The position numbers and the translations under genes are program-made. From Alphaproteobacteria bacterium (lineage in GTDB: Bacteria > Pseudomonadota > Alphaproteobacteria > Micropepsales > Micropepsaceae): DNA of 64,000 nt. A model generated the notes under the pieces. It saw nothing but the letters and a program-made list of their open reading frames with translations. It was not told where the DNA came from and made no database searches. Positions 48,925 to 59,647 of the stretch are shown one piece after another (position 1 is the first letter of the stretch; each line of letters opens with the position of its first letter). The DNA is taken from positions 1-64,000 of the forward strand of contig JAJPIX010000009.1 in NCBI GenBank assembly GCA_021324545.1. The letters are read 5' to 3'.

Positions 48925-50589
48925 ATGGCAGACATTCTTCCTCACCTGCTTGATCGCTGCGACGAGGCGGTGCTCGCGGCCGAAGGATTTCTGGCGTCTG
49001 CAAAGCACGGCGTCCGGGCGAGAATGGGGACAACCGGCGGCGAAATTGCCGCCCACGCACTGGACGGCCATCAGCGCGCCGCCCATGCCCTGGCCTGGCA
49101 TGCGACCTATGTCGAAGCGCTGCGCCAGATGGCGCGATGGGGACGGTCGCTGGAAGGGCAGGGCCGCTTCGGCGATATCGAAAAGTTCATTCTGCAGGCC
49201 GCTTTCGGCGAATATCTGACACAGCTCGTGGGCGGCATCCCCATGAGCCAGAACGAGATTGCGCGGCCCCATGACATGGATCTCGGCGATGAGGACAGCG
49301 GCGCGTTCTGGCAAGGGCCGGTGGCCGAAGTTGCCGCCGCAGGCACCGCCCCGGGCGTTCGCCTGGCGATTGCAGCCCATCTCCGGGACCACGCGGGCGC
49401 CGTCCACTACGGCGAGCCCGGGCTCGACGACACGATGGCGATGGTGCGCCAGGAGTTCTTCCGCTTTGCGCGCGACAGGATCACGCCCTTCGCCCATCAG
49501 TGGCACCTGAAGGACGAGCTCATTCCGCTGGACGTGATTGCGGAAATGGGCGCGCTTGGCGTGTTCGGGCTGACCATTCCGGAAACCTATGGCGGAGCGG
49601 GGCTTTCCAAGACGGCCATGTGCGTGGTTTCCGAAGAGCTTTCGCGCGGTTATATCGGCGTGGGTTCCCTTGGCACGCGATCGGAAATCGCCGCCGAGCT
49701 GATTCTTGGCGGCGGTACGAAGGATCAGCGCGATCACTGGCTTCCGAAAATCGCCAGCGGCCAAACCCTGCCGACGGCGGTCTTTACCGAGCCCAACACC
49801 GGCTCGGATCTCGGTTCTCTTGCCACGCGCGCAGTGCGCGCCGGCGGCGTGTACAAGATCCACGGCAGCAAAACCTGGATCACCCATGCCGCGCGCGCAG
49901 ACATGATGACCCTGCTTGCGCGCACCGATCCGGATACAAGGGATTATCGCGGGCTGTCCATGTTTCTGGCGGAAAAGCCGCGCGGCACCGGCATGGCGCC
50001 CTTTCCCGCAAAGGGCATGACGGGCGGCGAAATCCCGGTGCTCGGCTACCGCGGCATGAAGGAATATGAGATCGGATTCGACGGCTTCGAAGTTCCGGCG
50101 GCAAATCTTCTGGGCGGCGAAGAAGGCCACGGCTTCAGGCAGCTGATGCAGACTTTCGAATCCGCGCGCATCCAGACGGCGGCGCGCGCGGTGGGCGTGG
50201 CGATGAATGCGCTCGATCTTGGCCTTCAATATGCGCTGGAGCGCCGGCAATTCGGCCGGCCGATCTTCGAATTTCCGCGGGTGTCCGACAAGCTTGCGAT
50301 GATGGCCGTGGAAATCGCGGTCGCGCGGCAGCTTGCCTATTTCGCCGCACGGGAGAAGGACGGAGGCCGCCGCTGCGATCTGCAGGCCGGGATGGCCAAG
50401 CTGCTTGCAGCGCGGGTGGCCTGGGCCGCCGCGGACAGCGCGGTGCAAATCCACGGCGGCAACGGCTTTGCGCTGGAATATCCTGTCAGCCGCGTTCTTT
50501 GCGACGCGCGCATATTGAACATTTTCGAGGGCGCGGCCGAAATCCAGGCACAGGTGATCGCCCGCCGCGTGCTGGGCGATTCAAACTGA
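48925..50589 (+). CDS. mcd: acyl-CoA dehydrogenase, probable (2S)-methylsuccinyl-CoA dehydrogenase
   Basis: 554 aa with about 150-aa N-terminal extension; GGIPMSQNEIARP; FTEPNTGSDLGSL; IHGGNGFALEYPVSRVLCDARILNIFEGAAEIQ. Confidence 0.8.
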   Translation: MADILPHLLDRCDEAVLAAEGFLASAKHGVRARMGTTGGEIAAHALDGHQRAAHALAWHATYVEALRQMARWGRSLEGQGRFGDIEKFILQAAFGEYLTQLVGGIPMSQNEIARPHDMDLGDEDSGAFWQGPVAEVAAAGTAPGVRLAIAAHLRDHAGAVHYGEPGLDDTMAMVRQEFFRFARDRITPFAHQWHLKDELIPLDVIAEMGALGVFGLTIPETYGGAGLSKTAMCVVSEELSRGYIGVGSLGTRSEIAAELILGGGTKDQRDHWLPKIASGQTLPTAVFTEPNTGSDLGSLATRAVRAGGVYKIHGSKTWITHAARADMMTLLARTDPDTRDYRGLSMFLAEKPRGTGMAPFPAKGMTGGEIPVLGYRGMKEYEIGFDGFEVPAANLLGGEEGHGFRQLMQTFESARIQTAARAVGVAMNALDLGLQYALERRQFGRPIFEFPRVSDKLAMMAVEIAVARQLAYFAAREKDGGRRCDLQAGMAKLLAARVAWAAADSAVQIHGGNGFALEYPVSRVLCDARILNIFEGAAEIQAQVIARRVLGDSN

Positions 50590-51009
50590 CGAGTTTCCGT
50601 CGCCGTTGGTTTCGGACTCCTGCGCAAGGCTCTTGACGAGATCGAGCACGCGCTTGCGCACCTTGGGATCCTTGATGCGGGTGAAGGCGAGGCTGAGCTG
50701 CAAGCCTTCGGGGCTTGAGACGAACTCCATCACCGGTTGGGCCGTGCCTTCGGCAAAGCCGGGGGCGCCGGCGCGATGCTTGCTCACGTCCTCGTAGAAA
50801 TAATCGATCGGCACATCCAGAATGCGCGCCATTTCGAACAGCCGGCCGGCGCCGATGCGGTTGATTCCCTTTTCGTATTTCTGCACCTGCTGAAAGGTCA
50901 GGCCCAGAAGTTCACCCAACCTTTCCTGGCTCATGCCGATCAGCATGCGCCGCAGCCGGACTCGATTGCCGACCTGGGCATCGATGGGATTTGCTTGTTT
51001 TTTTGGCAC
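50581..51009 (-). CDS. XRE-family transcriptional regulator (PhrR/PraR-like)
   Basis: VGNRVRLRRMLIGMSQERLGELLGLTFQQVQKYEKGINRIGAGRLFEMARILDVPIDYFYE; upstream of lnt-corC-ybeY-phoH synteny block. Confidence 0.92.
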   Translation of the reverse strand: MPKKQANPIDAQVGNRVRLRRMLIGMSQERLGELLGLTFQQVQKYEKGINRIGAGRLFEMARILDVPIDYFYEDVSKHRAGAPGFAEGTAQPVMEFVSSPEGLQLSLAFTRIKDPKVRKRVLDLVKSLAQESETNGDGNSSV

Positions 51010-51044
51010 TTGTTTTGCGCAACTTTCTTTGCTTCGGAGCGGAC

Positions 51045-51057
51045 CTTAGTGACTAAG
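51045..51057. promoter_or_regulatory. palindrome CTTAGT-G-ACTAAG upstream of XRE gene
   Basis: Perfect 6-bp arms, 1-bp centre, 36 bp upstream of start codon. Confidence 0.5.
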
Positions 51058-51096
51058 CCACTGTTTTGAAAGCATTATTGCAGGTTGTGGGGGCGC

Positions 51097-52680
51097 TCAA
51101 GGTCGCTCTTCCCTTGCAGAGTATAGACCCGATATCACAACCAACGCGAGAAGCAGCCAAAAGGTCGCTCCGCCCCAACGCGCATAAACGGTTCCCGCAA
51201 GAGCGGACGGCAGGTGCGCATCCAAAACGCCCATTTTCCGCAGCCCCAGGCTGGTTCGAACGCGGCCCAACGGATCGATCACCGCGGAAATGCCGGTGTT
51301 GGCGGCGCGAACGACGGGCAGACCCTCCTCGATCGCGCGCACGCGCGCCGTCAAAAGATGCTGATAGGGCCCCGATGAGGGCCCGAACCAGGAATCGTCG
51401 GTGACGTTCACGAACCACGACGGCCTCGCTTCGCCCACAACCGCGCCCGGAAAAAGAATTTCGTAGCAGACAAGGGGCCCGACATCCGGCGCATCGGCAA
51501 GCGCGTAAGTGTGCGGGCCGTCGCCCGGCGTAAAGCCGCTTGTGCCGGCAAGCTGGGTGACGCCGAGCCTGGCAAGCAGACCGGCAAAGGGCACATATTC
51601 GCCGAACGGGACGAGATGGAATTTGTCATAGACGCCTATGATCTTCCCGCCATGCCCGAACAGATAAACGCTGTTGTAAAACCGCAGTTTCGCGCCCGGC
51701 CCGAATTCGACCCGCTGCGCGCCCGTGATGAGCGTGCGGTGCGCGGTGAGGACGGTGATGTCGTCGAGCGCCACCGGCTCGCGCGCCAGAAGAAAGGGCG
51801 GCGCTGCCTCCGGCCAGACCAGGACGTTGGGCGTGACGCCGGATTTCCGCAGGCTGAGCCCGACCAGCCGCGACCAGTTCCGCGCCACGAACTGGCGTTT
51901 GTACTTCTCGGCCTGCGGCACATCGGGCTGAACGATGCGAAGATGCACGCCGGGAACATCGGTTTCGGGCGAAACGGCAAGCCGGATGTCTCCGGCAATC
52001 GCGAGCCCGGCAAAAAGGACGATCAGCGCAGCCGGGAGAAGAAGATGGGCCCGCCTACCGGGTGAGCCGAACAGCGCAAGCGATGCGCCCAGAAGGACGG
52101 TCAGAAGCGAAAGGCCGTAGGCGCCGATCACGCTTGTGCTTTGCAGAATGCCAAGCGACCACTCCCAGCCATACGCCGGGATATTCCAGGGAAAACCGGT
52201 CAGCACATGGCCGCGCAGCCATTCGCATGTCGCGTATGCGGCGGCGAAAAAGAATATTCGGGACAGGCCCGCGCGCCGGACGTATGCGGCAATTCCGCAG
52301 GCGAGCGCTGGAAACAGCGCAAGCCCGCCGGACAGAAAAAGCACGGCAAACGGCATCTGCCAGGCATGGTCGGCGGCATCCACCATGAAGGCGTAACCGA
52401 CCCAATAGAGCCCGGCGAGAAACTGGCCGAACGCAAGCGACCAGCCTGCGAAAGCGGCGTCGCGCACGGGATGGGGCCTTGTCGCGGCGCCATCGATCAG
52501 CAGAACCAGTATCGCAAAGGCAAGCAGCAGAAAGGGAAAAACGCCGAACGGCGCAAAGGCAAGGCCCGACAGGAGCCCCGTGACGAAGGCCAACGCAAAC
52601 CGCCGCCAGCCGGAGAGGCCACGGACGAAGCCGGCAAATTCGTGCAATTTGCGCGCAAGCAGCGCCGCGAGATTTTCCAT
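51097..52680 (-). CDS. lnt: apolipoprotein N-acyltransferase
   Basis: 527 aa; GLAFAPFGVFPFLLLAFA, NVLVWPEAAPPFLL, YDKFHLVPFGEYVPF, CYEILFP. Confidence 0.95.
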   Translation of the reverse strand: MENLAALLARKLHEFAGFVRGLSGWRRFALAFVTGLLSGLAFAPFGVFPFLLLAFAILVLLIDGAATRPHPVRDAAFAGWSLAFGQFLAGLYWVGYAFMVDAADHAWQMPFAVLFLSGGLALFPALACGIAAYVRRAGLSRIFFFAAAYATCEWLRGHVLTGFPWNIPAYGWEWSLGILQSTSVIGAYGLSLLTVLLGASLALFGSPGRRAHLLLPAALIVLFAGLAIAGDIRLAVSPETDVPGVHLRIVQPDVPQAEKYKRQFVARNWSRLVGLSLRKSGVTPNVLVWPEAAPPFLLAREPVALDDITVLTAHRTLITGAQRVEFGPGAKLRFYNSVYLFGHGGKIIGVYDKFHLVPFGEYVPFAGLLARLGVTQLAGTSGFTPGDGPHTYALADAPDVGPLVCYEILFPGAVVGEARPSWFVNVTDDSWFGPSSGPYQHLLTARVRAIEEGLPVVRAANTGISAVIDPLGRVRTSLGLRKMGVLDAHLPSALAGTVYARWGGATFWLLLALVVISGLYSAREERP

Positions 52681-52689
52681 TTTCCGCGC

Positions 52690-53619
52690 TTATGCCGTTT
52701 TCCCCGCCACGGGCTTTTGCGCGGAGGCCTTGCGGACGCGAACGCGCTTGATGCGGCGGGGATCGGCCTCCAGGATTTCGAACTCGTAGCCCGAGGGATG
52801 GGACACGATCTCACCGCGCTGCGGCAGCCGGCCTATGAGCGAGGTAATCAGGCCGCCCAGCGTATCGACCTCCTCATCTTCCGACGAGGGCGAGAGGTCT
52901 ATTCCCGTCTGCTGCTTCAGATCGTCAAGATCGATGCGGGCGGGCGTATCGAAACTGCCGTCGGGCGCGGTGCGCACGCGCGGGGCCTCTTCGACGTCGT
53001 GCTCGTCGTCGATTTCGCCCACGATCTGTTCGATCAGATCCTCGATGGAGACAAGGCCGTCCGTGCCGCCGTATTCGTCGATCACCAGCGCCAGATGAAT
53101 GTGCGTTGTCTGCATCTTGAACAGGAGATCGCGCGCGCGCATGGAGGCGGGCACAAACAGGAGATCGCGCCTGATTCTGGAAATCGGCACGTCGGGCCAG
53201 CCCAGCGACCCGTCGGGCCTTTCCTCGAGCAGCGCAAGCACATCCTTGATGTGAACCACGCCTTGCGGATCATCAAGCGTCTCGCGATAGACGGGCAGGC
53301 GCGAATGTTGCGCCTCGCGGAATTTGGCGGCGAGTTCCCTGAGCGTCGATGATTCCTCCACCGCCACAATGTCGGCGCGCGGCACCATGACATCGCCGAT
53401 TCGGAGCTCGCCGAACCTGAGCAGGTTGGCGAGCATGATGCGCTCCTGCGCGGACAGCGCGGCGCTCTCGCGTTCGCTTTCCTCGACCACCTCTTCGATG
53501 CTTTCGAGGATGGCGGCGGTGTTGTCTTCGCGCCGCAGAAGGTTGGCGAGCCGCTGGAAAATGGAAGCGCGTTCGCCATTGGCGGCACGGCGGCGTTCGG
53601 CGCGGTCGGCATGCGCCAT
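52690..53619 (-). CDS. CorC/HlyC family CBS-domain hemolysin-like protein
   Basis: RIGDVMVPRADIVAVEE, HSRLPVYRETLDDPQGVVHIKD, EYGGTDGLVSIEDLIEQIVGEI. Confidence 0.95.
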   Translation of the reverse strand: MAHADRAERRRAANGERASIFQRLANLLRREDNTAAILESIEEVVEESERESAALSAQERIMLANLLRFGELRIGDVMVPRADIVAVEESSTLRELAAKFREAQHSRLPVYRETLDDPQGVVHIKDVLALLEERPDGSLGWPDVPISRIRRDLLFVPASMRARDLLFKMQTTHIHLALVIDEYGGTDGLVSIEDLIEQIVGEIDDEHDVEEAPRVRTAPDGSFDTPARIDLDDLKQQTGIDLSPSSEDEEVDTLGGLITSLIGRLPQRGEIVSHPSGYEFEILEADPRRIKRVRVRKASAQKPVAGKTA

Positions 53620-54116
53620 CAGGCCGCCTCCCGCGCCCGGTAAGGATCGGCGATGCCAAGAGCGGCGAGAACGAGCCGCTCAAGATCTTCCATCGCCTCG
53701 GCTTCGCGCGCGCGCATGTGGTCAAAGCCCAGGAGATGAAGCGTTCCATGCACCGCCAGATGCGCGGCGTGGTCGCGCAGCCGCCTGCCCGCGGCCATCG
53801 CTTCCTGCGCGGTGACGCCAAAGGCAATCGCCACATCGCCCAGATAGCGCTCATCCCCGGAGGGAAACGACAGGACGTTGGTGGGCGCGTTCTTGCCGCG
53901 AAACAGCCGGTTGAGTTCTTTCAGGCGGGCGTCATTGCCGAGCAGAAGCGTCAGCGAGACGCCTTTGCGCGCGCCGGCCGCAAGAAGCGCCGCATCCACC
54001 GCGCGCCGCAGGAAGCGCGCAAGGGCGGGGCCCTGCTTGCGCCACTGCGGCTCTTCAATGATGACGGCGATGGAGGAATTCTTCTGCTTGCGCCGCACTT
54101 TTGCGGATTTCCTCAT
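53619..54116 (-). CDS. ybeY: rRNA maturation RNase YbeY
   Basis: LNRLFRGKNAPTNVLSFPSGDE...DHAAHLAVHGTLHLLGFDHM. Confidence 0.95.
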   Translation of the reverse strand: MRKSAKVRRKQKNSSIAVIIEEPQWRKQGPALARFLRRAVDAALLAAGARKGVSLTLLLGNDARLKELNRLFRGKNAPTNVLSFPSGDERYLGDVAIAFGVTAQEAMAAGRRLRDHAAHLAVHGTLHLLGFDHMRAREAEAMEDLERLVLAALGIADPYRAREAA

Positions 54117-55120
54117 TCCCGGTCTTTCCGTGCGCGTGGGCTGCGCGGTGAGGCGGCATTATAGGCGGTGACGATGCGGGTGACGAGAGGATGGCGCACG
54201 ACATCCTTTTCGGAGAATCGCGCGGTTGCCACGCCTTCCACGCCGGCAAGCACGGAAAGCGCCTCATCAAGCCCTTCCGCGCGGCCGCCGGGCAAATCGC
54301 TTTGCGACGGATCGCCCGTCACCACCATGCGGGAGTCTTCGCCCAGCCTTGTGAGGAACATCTTGATCTGCGCCGTGGTGCAGTTCTGGGCTTCGTCGAG
54401 GATGACGAAAGCGTGGCTGAGCGTGCGCCCGCGCATGAAGGCCAGCGGCGCCACCTCGATCACGCCCGATGCCATCAGACGGTTCGCCTGCTCGCCCATC
54501 ACGTCGAACAGCGCGTCGTAAAGCGGGCGCAAATAGGGATCGATCTTCTCGCGCAGATCGCCCGGCAGGAAGCCGAGGCGTTCGCCCGCCTCGAGTGCGG
54601 GACGTGACAGGATGAGCCGCTCCACCCGGCGCTCATACAACAGATGCGCGCCATAGGCGGCCGCGAGATAGGTCTTGCCGGTGCCGGCGGGGCCGACGCC
54701 GAAGACAAGCGGGTGGGTGCGCATGAGATCAAGATACGCGGCCTGCGCCGGCGAACGGGCGCGGGTGATGCGCGCGGAAGACGTCTTGATCTGCGGCACG
54801 CCGAATTGCGGGGCCACAAGCTTTCCCGGCTCCTGCAGGACGAATCGGATTTCGGCGTCCACTTCGCCGGGACCTGCGGCCTCGCCCGATTCAAGGCGGG
54901 CGTAGAGGGCCCGCAGAATCGCGGCCGCGCGCTGGCGCGCTTCTGCGGCCCCTTCGATGGACAACAGATTGCCGCGCGTGGCGATGCGCACGCTCAGCTT
55001 CTGCTCGATGCGCACGAAATTTCTCTGATGACCTCCGCCCAGGCCCGCCACCAGCGCGTTGTCCGGAAATTCGAGCGTCAGTTGCTCGCGCGTGGGCCTG
55101 CGTTTGCTGGCCGCGCTCAA
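54113..55120 (-). CDS. PhoH family protein
   Basis: [63 protein letters not shown]. Confidence 0.95.
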   Translation of the reverse strand: MSAASKRRPTREQLTLEFPDNALVAGLGGGHQRNFVRIEQKLSVRIATRGNLLSIEGAAEARQRAAAILRALYARLESGEAAGPGEVDAEIRFVLQEPGKLVAPQFGVPQIKTSSARITRARSPAQAAYLDLMRTHPLVFGVGPAGTGKTYLAAAYGAHLLYERRVERLILSRPALEAGERLGFLPGDLREKIDPYLRPLYDALFDVMGEQANRLMASGVIEVAPLAFMRGRTLSHAFVILDEAQNCTTAQIKMFLTRLGEDSRMVVTGDPSQSDLPGGRAEGLDEALSVLAGVEGVATARFSEKDVVRHPLVTRIVTAYNAASPRSPRARKDRE

Positions 55121-56460
55121 TGGACCTGCGCCTTTTCAATCATCTTGCCCCGGAGGCTGTTGGGCAGGACGCCCGCGATGCGGACATCGCGGATTTCGCC
55201 GATGAAAGAGGCCGCGCCATCCACATGCACGGGCTGAAGCCACGGGCTGCGGCCGACCGCCTGGCCCGGCTTCTTGCCGGGCTTCTCGAAGAGCACCGGC
55301 ACAATCCTGTTTTCGCAGGCCCGGTTGAAGGCATCCTGCTGATCGGAAAGCAGCGCCTGCAGAATTTGCAGCCGCGCGGATTTCACCTCATCCGGCAGCT
55401 GCTTCATGGCGGCCGCCGGCGTGCCGGGCCGCGGACTGTATTTGAACGAGAAGGCCTGCGCGTAATTCACCTCGCGCACGAGAGACAGCGTGTCTTCGAA
55501 ATCCCGGTCGGTCTCTCCGGGAAATCCGACGATGAAATCCGACGACAGCGCAAGGTCGGGCCTTGCCTTGCGCACGCGTTCCACAAGCCGCAGATAATCT
55601 TCCGCCCTGTGCCGGCGGTTCATGGCCGCAAGCACGCGGTCGGAGCCGGATTGCACCGGAAGGTGCAGATAAGGCATGAGCTTTTCGATCTCGGCATGAG
55701 CCAGGATCAGATCGTCGCTCATGTCGCGCGGATGGCTTGTGGTGTAGCGGATGCGTTCGAGCCCGTCTGTTTCCGCAAGCTTCCGGATTAGCTGCGCAAG
55801 CGACCATGTCTCGCCGTCGGGACCGGCGCCGCGATAGGCGTTGACATTCTGGCCGAGCAGCGTGATTTCGCGCACGCCTTTTTCCACAAGCCTGCGCGCG
55901 TCCGATTCGATCTGCGCCACGGGACGCGAATATTCCGGCCCGCGCGTGTAGGGCACCACGCAAAACGCGCAAAACTTGTCGCATCCTTCCTGCACCGTGA
56001 GGAAAGCGGCCGGCCCGCTGACCGACAGATCCTGCGGCAGGGAATCGAACTTGTCTTCCGCGGGAAAATCGGTTTCCAGCACATGGCCCGAGGCGCGCGT
56101 CACGCGCGCGACCATCTCCGGCAGGCGGTGATAGGATTGCGGCCCAACCACCAGATCCACCGCCGGCTGGCGCGCCACGATTTCCTTTCCTTCGGCTTGC
56201 GCCACGCAGCCCGCAACCGCGATCAGCATGGGCCGCCCCTGTTCGCGCCTTTCTTCCTTGAGCCGCTTGAGCTTGCCCAGCTCGGAATAGACTTTCTCCG
56301 CCGCCTTCTCGCGGATGTGGCAGGTGTTGAGGATCACCATGTCGGCTTCGTCCGGCCTGTCGGCCGGCGCATAGCCCAGCGGCGCCAGAAGGTCCGCCAT
56401 GCGGGCGGAATCATAGACGTTCATCTGGCAGCCATAGGTTTTGACGAACAGCTTCTTCAT
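55117..56460 (-). CDS. miaB: tRNA-2-methylthio-N6-dimethylallyladenosine synthase MiaB
   Basis: [41 protein letters not shown] radical SAM motif. Confidence 0.96.
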   Translation of the reverse strand: MKKLFVKTYGCQMNVYDSARMADLLAPLGYAPADRPDEADMVILNTCHIREKAAEKVYSELGKLKRLKEERREQGRPMLIAVAGCVAQAEGKEIVARQPAVDLVVGPQSYHRLPEMVARVTRASGHVLETDFPAEDKFDSLPQDLSVSGPAAFLTVQEGCDKFCAFCVVPYTRGPEYSRPVAQIESDARRLVEKGVREITLLGQNVNAYRGAGPDGETWSLAQLIRKLAETDGLERIRYTTSHPRDMSDDLILAHAEIEKLMPYLHLPVQSGSDRVLAAMNRRHRAEDYLRLVERVRKARPDLALSSDFIVGFPGETDRDFEDTLSLVREVNYAQAFSFKYSPRPGTPAAAMKQLPDEVKSARLQILQALLSDQQDAFNRACENRIVPVLFEKPGKKPGQAVGRSPWLQPVHVDGAASFIGEIRDVRIAGVLPNSLRGKMIEKAQVH

Positions 56461-56518
56461 GGGGCCTTGCACATTCGGGCGGTGCTTATCGCGCATAACC
56501 GATTGGCATGACAATGTT

Positions 56519-57385
56519 TCACGCGGACTGCCGGACAAGCGCCGGAGCGGCGGCCATTTTCGGCCCGGCCGGCGCCGGCGCCGGGTCGGACGCCAGGCCC
56601 GCCAGCGCCCGGGCCTGACCGCGGCGGACGGCCGCTTCGGCAAGCTGCGCCAGTTCCTTGCGCCCGCCCGCCTTGTCGATGTCGAGCGGCGGATGGAATT
56701 CGATCACCGCATCGATGGGGCCGGCTTTCAGGGCTTCCCACAAATGCGGCACGAGGTCCATATCGCCATACCAGGCGAACAGCGCGCGGTTTTCGCGCCC
56801 CATCGGAAGGCCGTGAAGCCCCACATAGGAGATCGAAACCGGCTGAACCGGCACATGCACGTCATGACCGGTGGCATCGCGTCCGACGATGGCTTCGGCG
56901 GCGCCCATGAGCGCGCTTTTGAACGGAAGCACGTGATTGCCGTCGTCCGAGGTGCCTTCGGCAAACAGCACCAGCGCGTCGCCCGCCAGAAGCCGCTCGC
57001 GGATCTGATCGCGGGCTTCGCCCGTTTTCGCGCGTCTTTCGCGCGAGATGAAGATCGTTTCCTGCAGGCGCGCAAGCGAGCCGAAGAACGGCCAGCCCGC
57101 GACCTCGTTCTTGGCGACGAAGGACACTCTGGCCACGGAGGAAAGCGTGAGAATGTCGAAGTAGGACGTGTGATTGGCGACCATCAGCACGCCCTTGTCC
57201 TGGATGGGCGTGCCGACCTTGCGCACGCGGATGCCAAACAGGCGGCAGAGGAATTTGTGAAAGCGGTGGGGAAATGTCTTTCGCCGCCTCAGCCCGAAGC
57301 GCACGGCGCTCGCCTGCCAGGGCATGAGGACAAATGTGACGGCCAGAAAGACGGCAAGAAGGACGATGGCGCGGGCGGTCTGCAT
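56519..57385 (-). CDS. 1-acyl-sn-glycerol-3-phosphate acyltransferase family protein
   Basis: [13 protein letters not shown] (NHxxxxD), [21 protein letters not shown]. Confidence 0.92.
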   Translation of the reverse strand: MQTARAIVLLAVFLAVTFVLMPWQASAVRFGLRRRKTFPHRFHKFLCRLFGIRVRKVGTPIQDKGVLMVANHTSYFDILTLSSVARVSFVAKNEVAGWPFFGSLARLQETIFISRERRAKTGEARDQIRERLLAGDALVLFAEGTSDDGNHVLPFKSALMGAAEAIVGRDATGHDVHVPVQPVSISYVGLHGLPMGRENRALFAWYGDMDLVPHLWEALKAGPIDAVIEFHPPLDIDKAGGRKELAQLAEAAVRRGQARALAGLASDPAPAPAGPKMAAAPALVRQSA

Positions 57386-57389
57386 GAAA

Positions 57390-57866
57390 TCAGGAAGGCT
57401 TTTTGCCGCCCTTTCGCACGGCATAAAGCTCAAGCCGGTGATCGACGAGCTCAAAACCCAGTTCTTCCGCGACACGCCGCTGCAGCTGTTCAATCTCTTC
57501 GTTGCGAAACTCGACAACCTTGCCGGTCTGGATGTCGATGAGATGGTCGTGATGGGATTCCGGCAATTCTTCGTAGCGGGACCGGCCGTCGCGGAAATCA
57601 TGCCGTTCCAGGATGCCCGCATCCTCGAACAGCTTTACCGTGCGGTAGACCGTGGCGATGGAAATGTGCGGATCGAGCGCGGCGGCGCGGCGATAGAGCT
57701 CTTCCGCGTCGGGATGGTCGGCCGCCTCGGAGAGCACGCGCGCGATGATGCGGCGCTGTTCCGTCATCCGCAGGCCCTTTTCGTTGCACAGTTTTTCGAT
57801 GCGCGTCACGCGCTCTTCCTTCCGGCGGGCATCCCAAGAGTAATCCACATCAGGCGCTTTTCCCAA
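57390..57866 (-). CDS. Fur family transcriptional regulator
   Basis: LRMTEQRRIIARVLSEAADHPDAEELYRRAAALDPHISIATVYRTVKLFEDAGIL. Confidence 0.93.
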   Translation of the reverse strand: MGKAPDVDYSWDARRKEERVTRIEKLCNEKGLRMTEQRRIIARVLSEAADHPDAEELYRRAAALDPHISIATVYRTVKLFEDAGILERHDFRDGRSRYEELPESHHDHLIDIQTGKVVEFRNEEIEQLQRRVAEELGFELVDHRLELYAVRKGGKKPS

Positions 57867-58296
57867 GCGGCAGGCGGGCCTTGAGTGTCAGGGCATCGGC
57901 TTTCCGGCCCCCTTCGTTGTAATAGGCCTTGCGGCGGCCGGCCTCGGCAAAGCCCAGCGCGCCATAAAGGGTGCGCGCGGGCGCGTTGTTGGCGGAGACC
58001 TCCAGAAACAGGGTTTGCGCCCCGTGGCCGAAGGCGCGTTCCGCCGCCGCGGCCATAAGCGCGCGGCCAAGGCCCTGCTGCCGTCGTTCGGGCCGGACGC
58101 CGACGGACAGGATTTCCGCTTCGTCCGCGGCCACCCGCACAAGCACGAATCCGGCATCGGTATCGGCAAGCAGCGCGAAGGTTCCCGGAATCGCAAGAAG
58201 GCGCGCAAATTCCTGGGCGCTCCAGGACTCGGCAAAACACTGGCTGTGCAGCTGTGCCAGCGTCTGAAGATCGGCCGGCGTTGCCTGCCTGATCAC
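57850..58296 (-). CDS. rimI: ribosomal-protein-alanine N-acetyltransferase
   Basis: AEILSVGVRPERRQQGLGRALMAAAAERA...FLEVSANNAPARTLYGALGF; overlaps tsaB. Confidence 0.93.
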   Translation of the reverse strand: MIRQATPADLQTLAQLHSQCFAESWSAQEFARLLAIPGTFALLADTDAGFVLVRVAADEAEILSVGVRPERRQQGLGRALMAAAAERAFGHGAQTLFLEVSANNAPARTLYGALGFAEAGRRKAYYNEGGRKADALTLKARLPLGKSA

Positions 58297-58964
58297 GGGC
58301 GCGGCTCCGGCAGCCGGGCATCGGACGGGCGCAGGTAAAGCGGCCTGGGCACGGATGCAGGCTCGGGCGCGTGCTGCGCCAGCATCGCCACATAAAGCGC
58401 ATCGGGCACACGCACCGCGGAGAGTTTCGCCTTCATGCCCCGTGCATCGAACAAGGCGCCGGCCGCCGGCCCCGCCGTCCCGGCGAGCGCGATCGGGCGG
58501 CCGCCGGTTACGGCTGCGATCTGAGCGACGGCATTTTCCAGAGGCGCAATCGAAGCGGCGATCACATCATGGGCTCCGTCGCGCAGGCCGAAATAGACTT
58601 CGCCGCGCCGCGCATCATGAAGCGCTGCGGCAAGCGGCAGTCCCGTCTCGGCTGTTGCCTGATGGGCCATGGCGGACAGCGTGGTGACGCCGACGAGAGG
58701 TTTGCGGAGTGCAAGCCTCAGCCCGCGCATGAAGGCAAGACCGACGCGCTGCCCGGTGAACGTGCCGGGCCCAACGGTGACTGCAAGCCTGTCGATGGCG
58801 GCAAACGAAACGGCCGCTTCGCGCAGGAGCGCATCCACCATCGGCGCCAGCGCTTCGGCATGGCCGCGCTCCATGAGCTGGAACCGCCGCGCGAGAATTT
58901 CATCGCCGTTCAGAAGCACGGCCGAGCAGGCGCCAAGCGCGGTATCAACGGCGAGGATGTTCAT
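58293..58964 (-). CDS. tsaB: tRNA threonylcarbamoyladenosine biosynthesis protein TsaB
   Basis: MNILAVDTALGACSAVLLNG, VTVGPGTFTGQRVGLAFMRGL. Confidence 0.95.
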   Translation of the reverse strand: MNILAVDTALGACSAVLLNGDEILARRFQLMERGHAEALAPMVDALLREAAVSFAAIDRLAVTVGPGTFTGQRVGLAFMRGLRLALRKPLVGVTTLSAMAHQATAETGLPLAAALHDARRGEVYFGLRDGAHDVIAASIAPLENAVAQIAAVTGGRPIALAGTAGPAAGALFDARGMKAKLSAVRVPDALYVAMLAQHAPEPASVPRPLYLRPSDARLPEPRP

Positions 58965-59044
58965 GTGCGGCCCGGTCCTCATGCGTCAACAGCCCGGCAC
59001 GAGGGAATGTTTCTGTCCCAGCCTGTCGAAGGACAGCGCGAAAT

Positions 59045-59605
59045 TCAAACCGACTCGACGGCGGACACTTCGGGAATGTAATGGCGCAGCATGTTCTCGA
59101 TGCCATGCTTGAGCGTGAGCACCGAGGAGGGGCAGCCCGCGCAGGAGCCGCGCAGGTGCAGGAACACCGTGCCCGATTTTCCGTCGAAGCCCTTGAAGAC
59201 AATGTCGCCGCCGTCGCCGGCCACGGCCGGGCGCACCCGCGTGTCCAGGAGTTCCTTGATCTGCGACACGATCTCGCCCTCGGTTTCGCCGAAGCTTTCT
59301 TCGCCTGTTTCTTCGGCGGGCCCTTCGATCAGGGGAAGGCCTTGCGTGAAATGCTCCATGATCGCGCCCAGGATCGCGGGCTTCAGATGCTTCCAGTCGC
59401 CGCCCTTCTTCGTCACCGAAATGAAATCCGAACCGAAGAAGACGCGCGCAACATCCGGCACTGCAAACAGGGCGCTTGCCAGCGGCGAGCGTTCGGCCGC
59501 TTCCGCATCGGGAAAATCGGCGACCGCGCCTTCGCCCATGACGTCCCGGCCGGGAAGGAATTTCAGCGTCGCCGGATTCGGCGTGGATTCCGTCTGGATG
59601 AACAT
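59045..59605 (-). CDS. NifU family Fe-S scaffold protein
   Basis: MFIQTESTPNPATLKFLPGRDVM (Nfu_N), RPAVAGDGGDIVFKGFDGKSGTVFLHLRGSCAGCPSSVLTLKHGIENML. Confidence 0.96.
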   Translation of the reverse strand: MFIQTESTPNPATLKFLPGRDVMGEGAVADFPDAEAAERSPLASALFAVPDVARVFFGSDFISVTKKGGDWKHLKPAILGAIMEHFTQGLPLIEGPAEETGEESFGETEGEIVSQIKELLDTRVRPAVAGDGGDIVFKGFDGKSGTVFLHLRGSCAGCPSSVLTLKHGIENMLRHYIPEVSAVESV

Positions 59606-59647
59606 GAACCTTAAATGGACCTTCGCGAATGAACGATCAAGACGTTT

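Noticed and set aside
48889-50454. 521-aa minus-strand ORF
   Set aside because: Antisense shadow of the acyl-CoA dehydrogenase
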